38,223 nt of DNA from Microgenomates group bacterium RBG_16_45_19 (GTDB lineage Bacteria; Patescibacteriota; Microgenomatia; UBA1400; RBG-16-45-19): assembly GCA_001803415.1 (NCBI GenBank), contig MHDC01000014.1:42703-80925 (forward strand). Direction: 5' to 3'. The position numbers were made by a program, and so were the translations under genes. This document shows, one piece after another, positions 32,325 to 38,223 of this stretch (positions within the stretch are counted from its first letter, which is position 1; each line of letters opens with the position of its first letter). The notes under the pieces are model-generated. The model did not search any database and was not told the DNA's origin. It was given only the letters and a program-made list of their open reading frames with translations.

Positions 32325-33089
32325 TTACTTTATTTTTTTGGCAAATACTGGACCCAAAGACCTGGCAGATCCAATATTTTGAATTTGTTCTAATCCCATT
32401 ATTAGTACCATTTTAACAGAAGAAGAACTCCCACTATTATTTTTTCCTATTAAATCCATATTAAATGGTAGTTCATCTTTTGGCACGAATGTCCCCACTC
32501 CTCTTTCGGCAATAACTAATAACTCATTTCGTCGATCAAATGGGAATTGTCCTTGTGCAATTGCTTCCATCCACGTATTTTCAGGTGCATCCCCAACTAT
32601 TTGGGACATGGCATTTCGAAATGCTCGAAATCCTGGAACAGCGAAACGTAACAAGTATCTTGGAGTGACTTTAGTCCAAGCAGGAATTATCATATAGTCT
32701 GGCAAAATATTTCCACATATTGTTTCAAAGTTTCTTATACAAACTCCATTTTCTCTTCTCTCAAAATACAGTTGCTCTTCTATCCACTCTCTAGGGGCTA
32801 TAACCTGAGTCATTACCCCAACTGGTTCACCGCCTTCATAAAGCGCGGTTGCTTGACTTCTTACTTCTTTACTATCAAACGCCAAGCCTTCAAAAACAGG
32901 AGCAAAACCATTTTCCGGTTCAGTTTTTGCTCTATAGTCTACTCCTATTTCTGAAGCTTTTAATTGTTCTACAATATCGAGAAATGTCACAGGAACAACT
33001 CTAAGATTACTGCCGAAACTTACTCTCGTTATTGCGCCATAAATTTTTTGAGCAAGCAGATTATTATCATAGGGTTTAGCTTCGATCAT
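32325..33089 (-). CDS. Hypothetical protein
   Basis: A 254-aa soluble protein without a membrane segment or known motif. It is mixed alpha/beta (VVPVTFLDIVEQL, GLAFDSKEVRSQATALYEGGEPVGVMTQVI, RYLLRFAVPGFRAFRNAM). An extended -10 (TGATATAAT) ends 6 nt before the ATG, one of the best promoters in the window. There is no ribosome binding site. Its A/T-rich codons lack the G-rich bias of neighbouring minus-strand genes, which suggests it came in with 31559-32152. The function is unknown. Confidence 0.65.
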   Translation of the reverse strand: MIEAKPYDNNLLAQKIYGAITRVSFGSNLRVVPVTFLDIVEQLKASEIGVDYRAKTEPENGFAPVFEGLAFDSKEVRSQATALYEGGEPVGVMTQVIAPREWIEEQLYFERRENGVCIRNFETICGNILPDYMIIPAWTKVTPRYLLRFAVPGFRAFRNAMSQIVGDAPENTWMEAIAQGQFPFDRRNELLVIAERGVGTFVPKDELPFNMDLIGKNNSGSSSSVKMVLIMGLEQIQNIGSARSLGPVFAKKIK

Positions 33090-33095
33090 AGTCAG

Positions 33096-33104
33096 ATTAT
33101 ATCA
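33096..33104 (-). promoter_or_regulatory. Extended -10 promoter of the 254-aa gene
   Basis: TGATATAAT on the minus strand: a perfect TATAAT with an upstream TG, ending 6 nt before the start codon. Confidence 0.7.
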
Positions 33105-33304
33105 AAAGATAGCTTGAGCAATCGAGTTGGCAACAACCAGAGGGGGCATTTAAGTTATTACAAAGTTCTTTAAAATTTTTGCGTTTTTCTTTTCTCTTTT
33201 ATTTGCGGCGGCTTTTTTGCGTATATAAACAGGGCTTTTCAGCGTTCGCCGCGCCCGCCCCCGCGGCGAGCGCCATCCCCAACGATCCTTTTTCTTCAAA
33301 ACTG

Positions 33305-33376
33305 TGGGCAGGGATGGGATCGAACCATCGACTTCTATCTTATCAGGATAGCGTTCTACCACTGAACTACCTGCCC
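33305..33376 (-). tRNA. tRNA-Ile (GAT), CCA not encoded
   Basis: Acceptor GGGCAGG pairs with CCTGCCC. Anticodon stem CTATC/GATAG has loop CTGATAA, anticodon GAT. The T-arm has GATGGTTCGATCCCATC. After the discriminator A the DNA reads CAG, so CCA must be added. In many bacteria this tRNA sits in the 16S-23S spacer; here it stands alone, 3.3 kb upstream of tRNA-Ala. A GC-rich hairpin TCGCCGCG/CGCGGCGA (about 33246-33270) lies downstream. Confidence 0.96.
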
Positions 33377-33424
33377 GCGCTATCGATACGCCGAAATTCT
33401 ACCACAACTATCCTCCATTTAAAC

Positions 33425-34447
33425 CTAGTCTCCACCGGTCAGACTCATCTGTTCAGCCGTTGTCTTGGGAATAGTTATCCCTAAATGCCCGTAGGCTTTC
33501 TTGGTGACCACTCTCCCTTTGGGCGTCCGCTTCAGCATCCCAATCCGCAACAAAAACGGTTCATAAACATCTTCTATCGTCCCCACATCCTCTGCCGTAC
33601 TGGCCGCCAAAGTGTTTAAGCCCACCGGTCCGCCGTCAAATTTCTCCGCGATCGTCACCAATAGTTTTCTGTCTCCGGCATCCAACCCTAAATCATCCAC
33701 TTCCAACATGGCCAAAGCCTGCTCCACCTCGCCTCTTTCAATCCGGCCGTCACTCTGGACTTGAGCGTAATCCCGTACTCGTTTTAACAACTTCAACGCC
33801 ACCCGCGCCGTTTTCCGCGAACGCGACGCCAACATTACTGCCGCATCTTGGTCAATCTTTACTTGCAGTTTCACTGCTGCCTGTTGCACAATCCGGGCCA
33901 GTTCGGCATCACTATAAAAATCCAACCGGTAAACCATCCCGAATCGGTCCCTTAACGGGCCAGACAACTTACCCACTTGAGTCGTCGCCCCGATTAAAGT
34001 GAACTTCGGTAAATCCAGGCGTAAAGTCCGTGCTGCTGGCCCCTTACCTAACACCACGTCAATGCAGTAATCCTCCATCGCCGGATAAATCGTTTCCTCA
34101 ACTGTCCGGTTTAAGCGGTGGATCTCATCTACAAACAAAACGTCTCCGGCTTCTAAATTAGTCAAAATCGCCGCCATATCGCCCGCCCGCTCCAAAGCCG
34201 GCCCGCTGGTAATCCGGATATTCACGCCCATTTCCCGGGCAATGATATGGGCTAAAGTTGTTTTCCCCAACCCCGGCGGCCCGTAAAACAAAACGTGCTC
34301 CAAGACCTCTCCTCGTTTCTTGGCTGCCTTAATCGATAACCTCACACTCTGACGCACCTTCTCCTGCCCGATAAACTCCTGCCAACTTTCCGCCCGCAAA
34401 GACTGATACAACTTCTCTTCCTGCTCCTCATTTTCATTCGCTTTCAT
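33425..34447 (-). CDS. ruvB: Holliday junction branch migration ATPase RuvB
   Basis: A 340-aa AAA+ motor of the RuvAB complex. Walker [10 protein letters not shown], Walker [12 protein letters not shown], sensor 1 ([21 protein letters not shown], with the arginine finger region) and the C-terminal winged helix ([30 protein letters not shown]) are all present. It is full length with the standard domain order. The ATG follows GGAG and lies 5 nt after the ruvA stop, so the two are co-translated. Confidence 0.98.
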   Translation of the reverse strand: MKANENEEQEEKLYQSLRAESWQEFIGQEKVRQSVRLSIKAAKKRGEVLEHVLFYGPPGLGKTTLAHIIAREMGVNIRITSGPALERAGDMAAILTNLEAGDVLFVDEIHRLNRTVEETIYPAMEDYCIDVVLGKGPAARTLRLDLPKFTLIGATTQVGKLSGPLRDRFGMVYRLDFYSDAELARIVQQAAVKLQVKIDQDAAVMLASRSRKTARVALKLLKRVRDYAQVQSDGRIERGEVEQALAMLEVDDLGLDAGDRKLLVTIAEKFDGGPVGLNTLAASTAEDVGTIEDVYEPFLLRIGMLKRTPKGRVVTKKAYGHLGITIPKTTAEQMSLTGGD

Positions 34448-34452
34448 AACCT

Positions 34453-35028
34453 TTATCTCCTGGCTTTGCCTAACCGCTTTAATCCCTCCCTGACCTTCTC
34501 TTCATCACTCAAACTGCCTTCAATCTGTCCCAGCACCTGTCTGATTTCTGCCGTTTTAAAGCCAAACTGCCTCAATGCCTGAGTCACATCATCATCCATA
34601 GCCTCACTCTGCAAATCCAGTTCTTTTAACGAACCGATTTTACCTTTCAGATCCACAATAATTCTTTGTGACCCTTTCCGCCCTAGTCCCGGGATCCGAG
34701 TGAAAAAATTCACATCGGCTTGTTGGATCGCCTGCTCTACCGCGGCCGGACTCTGGCTGCCAATAATCGCCAAAGCAATCTTCGGTCCGACCCCGGATAC
34801 GGTCAACAATAACTCAAATAAATCTAATTCTTCCCGATTATCAAAGCCATACAACTCTAAGGCGTCTTCTCGCACGTGGGTATGGATAAATAATTCCACT
34901 TCTTCCTGCAACTTGAGTCCCGTCACTTGTCGCTGACCAACCTTAATCCGATAACCCACGTTGTTGACCGTCAGTAGCACCTCTGACCGCCGTTTATCCT
35001 TCACTTCACCCTTAAGATATCCAATCAT
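34453..35028 (-). CDS. ruvA: Holliday junction DNA-binding protein RuvA
   Basis: A 191-aa protein that binds the four-way junction as a tetramer. Domain I (OB fold) reads MIGYLKGEV and GYRIKV. Domain II has two helix-hairpin-helix motifs ([13 protein letters not shown] and [20 protein letters not shown]). The C-terminal domain III ([20 protein letters not shown]) contacts RuvB. It is normal in length and forms an operon with ruvB. ruvC is not in the window. A divergent gene begins 77 bp away at 35105. Confidence 0.97.
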   Translation of the reverse strand: MIGYLKGEVKDKRRSEVLLTVNNVGYRIKVGQRQVTGLKLQEEVELFIHTHVREDALELYGFDNREELDLFELLLTVSGVGPKIALAIIGSQSPAAVEQAIQQADVNFFTRIPGLGRKGSQRIIVDLKGKIGSLKELDLQSEAMDDDVTQALRQFGFKTAEIRQVLGQIEGSLSDEEKVREGLKRLGKARR

Positions 35029-35068
35029 GGTCGCCCTTTCTCCCCAATCCTACCACACCACCCGAAAC

Positions 35069-35098
35069 TTGCATTTATGCCTGACTTATGGTCATAAT
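35069..35098 (+). promoter_or_regulatory. Promoter of the surface-protein operon
   Basis: -35 TTGCAT (35069-35074), an 18-bp spacer, -10 CATAAT (35093-35098), then 6 nt to the ATG at 35105. It is the same design as the promoter at 1340-1368. Confidence 0.6.
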
Positions 35099-35104
35099 GA
35101 TTTA

Positions 35105-35578
35105 ATGCTCAAAACTGCCTTGGTCTTTATCAGCTTTTTTTGGCTGGCGGTCACGACTGCCTCGGCTTCTGGTTTCGTCCTGACGCACATCGGTAATTTA
35201 GATACCGGTGGTCGTCAATATCCTGAATGGTGGTATCAAGGTAACAACCCCACGCTCGCGGGTACCGCCGCTCCCTCGGCCGCAGTCGACGTTACCGTTG
35301 ACAGCTCCAGTCAATCCGTCACTGCTGACGCCTCGGGCAATTGGTCAGCCGCCACGGCCATTACCACCGGCGATCACTCGCTTAGCCTTGTTTCTGGTGG
35401 TAGTACCATCGCCTTCACTCTCCACCTCAATCAAACCATGCCGGCCAACGTCGGCACCCCCTCAGCTGCCACCCAACCGGTCGCTGGTAGCCTCACGCCG
35501 ACACTGGTCATCTTCCTCAGCGGCCTGACCGCTGCTACCCTTGGTCTTCTCTATAAACACCGGCTTGCCCATCATTAA
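35105..35578 (+). CDS. Exported Ig-like protein with C-terminal membrane anchor
   Basis: From the ATG at 35105 the product is 157 aa. A signal peptide (LKTALVFISFFWLAVTTASA) is followed by an Ig-like stretch with the bacterial Ig pattern (NNPTLAGTAAPSAAVDVTVD..ADASGNWSAA). A C-terminal helix (LTPTLVIFLSGLTAATLGLLY) ends with a basic KHRLAHH tail. The helix-plus-basic-tail could be a membrane anchor or a sorting signal. The track's longer start overlaps ruvA in antisense and lacks a signal peptide, so it is rejected. It is the first gene of a tightly spaced operon reaching to 38171. Confidence 0.72.
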   Translation: MLKTALVFISFFWLAVTTASASGFVLTHIGNLDTGGRQYPEWWYQGNNPTLAGTAAPSAAVDVTVDSSSQSVTADASGNWSAATAITTGDHSLSLVSGGSTIAFTLHLNQTMPANVGTPSAATQPVAGSLTPTLVIFLSGLTAATLGLLYKHRLAHH

Positions 35579-35583
35579 ACTCT

Positions 35584-36984
35584 ATGGATCCCGCCGCTCC
35601 CGCTTTTCCCCCGCTCCATCCCACCACCCCTCCACCGCCTGAGACCACTCCGGAGCCAGAGTCACCGCCACCAAAGCCGGCCGCCATCAGCGGTCTCACC
35701 GCGGTCGTCTTGATGTTTAGCTTGGGCTTTTTCGGCTCCATCACCGCTTCTCGCTTCCTGGTCCCCCCGCCGTCTCCCCCGGCTCCCACCGGTCAGCTCT
35801 TGGGTGCAGTGGCTCCGACCGCCGTGCCCACTCCCATCCCCACCCCCGATCCTAATCTCTACCCGGAAACTCTTGACCAACCGTTCTCAGGTACTTTGGC
35901 TTACCTGCTCAATGGTCAAATCTATACCATCAAAGCCGACCGCACCAACCCCCTCCAAATCAGTCAAGATGGTTTGTACAAGAGCCATCTCGTCGCCAGC
36001 CCTGACCAAATCACCCTGGCTTATACCTACCAAGATACCGAAACCAGTGACACTCCCCGGCAAGGCATTAGCCTGGTCAACCGGCAAACCAAAGCGGTGA
36101 CTGAATTAGTTAAACCCCAAAGCGCCACCTACGCTTACCTGGCTTTCTCCGGCAGCGGCCGCTATCTCTCCGCCTGGAATACTAATGGGCAAGAAGCCAT
36201 CGTCATTGACACTCTGACCGCCCAAACCGCCGCCTCCTTCGGTACCGAATCGCAAGGTGGCATTTCCCCCATGGTTTGGCTACCTGGTTCCGAAACCGTT
36301 AGTTTCATTCTGGACAACGAACTGTTTACCCGGGATTTAGCTGATGAAGACCTCTTTTCCCTCGCCTCCAACGTGGTCGCCATTAAATCCACTGCCGACG
36401 ACCAGGACATCCCCTTGCCCCCGGTCTGGTCTGCTGATGGCACTTATGTCGCCTATGTCAAACCCAACGGCCTCTACCTCTTCCATCTCCCCACCGCCAA
36501 GGAAATAGCCGTGCTCACCAGTGACCAAGATTTCGAGCTGGACACTTTGCCCTATCGCGCGCTCGCCTTCAACCAACCGTTAACCCACTTGCTCTACGAA
36601 AGCCCAGCCAACGCTGAAAACCAAACCCTTTATGCTTACTCCGTTGCCGAAATTAAATCGGTCCCGATTGGTGTTTCATCCCCCTCTACCCTGATGGACA
36701 CCGCTACCAACCAAGTCTTAAACCTCATCAACACCAGTGGTGGCAGTCAATTAACTAAGTACTCTTTAACTTCCTGGAGTGAGGCTACTTGCACCGACCA
36801 ACTCCTCAGTTACCCCTTACCCCCTTCCACCTCCCTCCTCAATCCCCTCGATCAAGCTTTAGTCAGTCTGACTCACCAAGGTGACCTCTACACCCTTAAG
36901 TTAGTTGAAACCGAATCCTGCCAAGCTTATGACCTGGTCAAATCTTTAAGCCCTCTGGCTAACCCGATCTGGTTAACCAATTAA
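35584..36984 (+). CDS. Membrane-anchored TolB/WD40-like beta-propeller protein
   Basis: A 466-aa protein. A Pro-rich cytoplasmic N terminus (about residues 1-33) leads to a membrane helix (about 37-58), a Pro/Thr linker, then repeated beta-propeller-like blades (GTLAYLLNGQIYTIKADRTNPLQIS, SPDQITLAYTYQD, SGSGRYLSAWN, PVWSADGTYVAYVKPNGLYLF), as in TolB/DPP-IV N-terminal propellers. It has no enzyme motif and is probably a binding or scaffold protein on the cell surface. It starts 5 nt after the previous stop without a ribosome binding site. The function is inferred only from the fold. Confidence 0.72.
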   Translation: MDPAAPAFPPLHPTTPPPPETTPEPESPPPKPAAISGLTAVVLMFSLGFFGSITASRFLVPPPSPPAPTGQLLGAVAPTAVPTPIPTPDPNLYPETLDQPFSGTLAYLLNGQIYTIKADRTNPLQISQDGLYKSHLVASPDQITLAYTYQDTETSDTPRQGISLVNRQTKAVTELVKPQSATYAYLAFSGSGRYLSAWNTNGQEAIVIDTLTAQTAASFGTESQGGISPMVWLPGSETVSFILDNELFTRDLADEDLFSLASNVVAIKSTADDQDIPLPPVWSADGTYVAYVKPNGLYLFHLPTAKEIAVLTSDQDFELDTLPYRALAFNQPLTHLLYESPANAENQTLYAYSVAEIKSVPIGVSSPSTLMDTATNQVLNLINTSGGSQLTKYSLTSWSEATCTDQLLSYPLPPSTSLLNPLDQALVSLTHQGDLYTLKLVETESCQAYDLVKSLSPLANPIWLTN

Positions 36985-37000
36985 CCCTTATCGCGCCGCT

Positions 37001-37177
37001 ATGGCCCGTGCCACCGCGCCTACTTCCCTTCCTGAATACGACCCCACCCATGATCCGGAGGTCCTGGCCGTCAAACAAAAATACGCCCGTATCATCCGCC
37101 AAGCTTTATTTGGCCTCCTCGGTTTCGGTTTCCTCTTAGCCCTGGCCACTCTTTTTCTCCTCCGGCAAGCTCGCTAG
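37001..37177 (+). CDS. 58-aa single-pass membrane protein (below ORF-track cutoff)
   Basis: Not in the ORF track. The frame begins MARATAPTSLPEYDPTHDPE and has a basic patch (KQKYARIIR), one helix (QALFGLLGFGFLLALATLFLL) and ends RQAR. It begins 16 nt after the propeller gene, and the next gene starts 1 nt after its stop, so it is clearly part of the operon. It could be a small subunit or assembly factor for the neighbouring anchored proteins. Confidence 0.7.
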   Translation: MARATAPTSLPEYDPTHDPEVLAVKQKYARIIRQALFGLLGFGFLLALATLFLLRQAR

Positions 37178-37178
37178 T

Positions 37179-38171
37179 ATGACCGACCTCACCCCGTTAC
37201 CAGAACCAGACGAAGCCGCGATCAAATCCAAACCCCGCCTTGGAATAGCGATTCTCATTGGTGTCTTATGCTCTCTGTTCCTGACTTCCCTTGTCGCCAC
37301 CGGTTTCTTCTACCTTAGAAACAATACCCTTCAAATCGTTCTAAACCTCCCTACCATTCTTACCCCACCCAAACCAACCAACATACAACCAACAATTACC
37401 CCCGATCCGACTACCAATTGGCAAACATATCTGGATAAAAATCATGACTTTCAGATTCAATATCCCCCCAACACTCAAATTATCAGCAGCAATAAAATCT
37501 TTGAACTTTTCTACCCTACGCACCCACCCTTAGGGCTCCATCTTTATCTGGATATCATCCCCAACCCCAAAGGCAAACCATTAAAAGATATCGGTGACCA
37601 GTACTTTCCTCTCTCCTTTCCCAAAGCTGAACCAAATAACTGGAGTTGGTCATTTCAAGGCCGAGACCAGATTCTAACCACCACCCGCTATTACCCGGGG
37701 ATTATCGACCTCGAAAATATTTACCTTATTAATTATAACCATCAAGTTTATGCCATCCGAACTTCATTCTCTGACCAGCATGCACCCGAACTTGTCGCCC
37801 TCAAAAACCAAATGATTTCAACTTTCAAGTTTATTTACTTCGATAAAGTTAATTGGGACCTCCACCGAAATATCAATTCCTGGATATACTTTAACCTTTA
37901 TTATCAAGCCGATCCCCAAAGAAATTTCCGCTTCAAATATCCATCTATCCTTGAACTGAATAATAAAGATAGCGGCCCTGTCAATTTATCTCTTAAAGAG
38001 AACTCATATTTCGCCCTCATATCACTTGAAACAACTCAACCCTTATCTAGTCTTGATGGTATAAACTCAGACGAACAATTACAAAGTCTTTACCTCAATG
38101 ATAAATATTCACCCCTCCAAGACAATAACTATTCCCTAATTATTCACGAGTTTCGCACCTGGATTACTTAA
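37179..38171 (+). CDS. Anchored surface protein with repeated YP-type domains
   Basis: A 330-aa protein. A cytoplasmic N terminus and one membrane helix (about residues 22-47) precede an exported region. NWQTYLDKNHDFQIQYPPN starts a beta-rich domain of the common bacterial F-x-I-x-Y-P type (PsbP-like fold), and NFRFKYPSILELNN begins a second, shorter copy. No catalytic motif is seen. It begins 1 nt after the 58-aa gene and closes the operon. The codon use is more A-rich than in the two genes before it. Confidence 0.65.
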   Translation: MTDLTPLPEPDEAAIKSKPRLGIAILIGVLCSLFLTSLVATGFFYLRNNTLQIVLNLPTILTPPKPTNIQPTITPDPTTNWQTYLDKNHDFQIQYPPNTQIISSNKIFELFYPTHPPLGLHLYLDIIPNPKGKPLKDIGDQYFPLSFPKAEPNNWSWSFQGRDQILTTTRYYPGIIDLENIYLINYNHQVYAIRTSFSDQHAPELVALKNQMISTFKFIYFDKVNWDLHRNINSWIYFNLYYQADPQRNFRFKYPSILELNNKDSGPVNLSLKENSYFALISLETTQPLSSLDGINSDEQLQSLYLNDKYSPLQDNNYSLIIHEFRTWIT

Positions 38172-38177
38172 TGTAGA

Positions 38178-38211
38178 CTCATAGTGTTACAAATTACTGC
38201 CCCACTATGAG
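38178..38211. terminator. Hairpin after the surface operon, terminator candidate
   Basis: CTCATAGTG (38178-38186) pairs perfectly with CACTATGAG (38203-38211). It lies just after the last stop. No clean T-run follows before the window ends, so termination there is uncertain. Confidence 0.4.
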
Positions 38212-38223
38212 CAAATTTAAATG

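Noticed and set aside
33150-33362. 70-aa minus-strand ORF
   Set aside because: Translates most of tRNA-Ile and its flank.
1-38223. CRISPR array, insertion sequence with transposase, prophage
   Set aside because: No regularly spaced 24-40-bp repeats, no transposase, integrase or phage structural gene seen.
1-38223. UGA recoding (code 25)
   Set aside because: TGA ends a clear gene at 2709, and the ORFs read normally with the standard bacterial code.

Overview
The window looks like a chromosomal segment of an uncultivated bacterium, most likely from the Candidate Phyla Radiation (Patescibacteria), possibly near the Microgenomates. This placement is an inference. It rests on a 23S rRNA gene carrying three group I introns, 23S-5S genes without a neighbouring 16S gene, Obg without its C-terminal domain, Rho without the usual N-terminal helical domain, many tiny membrane proteins, and -10 boxes lying almost on top of start codons. 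TGA terminates at least one clear gene (1972-2709), so there is no sign of the recoded code 25. C exceeds G on the + strand almost throughout, whichever way genes point. Minus-strand housekeeping genes are therefore G-rich, and plus-strand surface genes are C-rich with Pro/Thr/Leu/Ser/Gln-rich products. Blocks that lack this skew (about 14.9-17.1 kb, 31.5-33.1 kb and the homing endonuclease) look foreign.

Layout. 0-2.7 kb: a hairpin element, a D12-class adenine methyltransferase (-), then a membrane-anchored retropepsin-like protease and an IPT/TIG-like membrane protein (+). 2.7-9.6 kb: a minus-strand block with obg, a LysM-M23 endopeptidase, rho, a 58-aa membrane protein, and the transformation-linked set yraN-comM-dprA; comM is flanked by two related hairpin elements. 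9.7-14.7 kb: a giant GT-C/YfhO-like membrane protein (+), then a GT2 glycosyltransferase and a small membrane protein (-). 14.7-17.3 kb: palindromes, a two-gene lipoprotein/membrane module, a strongly structured unassigned RNA with its own promoter and terminator, and a 55-aa zinc-ribbon gene. 17.3-19.9 kb: a sortase, two lipoproteins bracketed by a 24-bp direct repeat, and a small exported protein with a sorting-signal-like C terminus. 20-25.2 kb: radA, an NTF2-like protein, a small gene and a four-domain ribosomal protein S1 (-), then an HD hydrolase and an alpha/beta hydrolase (+). 25.0-30 kb: 5S, intron-bearing 23S and tRNA-Ala (-). 30.2-33.4 kb: a HAD phosphatase, a PIN/RHH toxin-antitoxin pair, two orphan genes and tRNA-Ile. 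33.4-35.0 kb: ruvAB. 35.1-38.2 kb: a four-gene plus-strand operon of exported or anchored proteins.

How it fits together. Recombination and repair functions (yraN, comM, dprA, radA, ruvA, ruvB) dominate the minus strand; envelope and surface functions dominate the plus strand and the sortase region. The strongest unusual signals are: a group I intron inside the sarcin-ricin loop of 23S rRNA; a second pair of introns that are copies of one another; a family of heptanucleotide tandem repeats found both between genes and inside obg and the S1 gene; a recurrent -10 box exactly 6 nt before start codons, suggesting leaderless mRNAs; and a roughly 195-nt RNA with two competing long stems.
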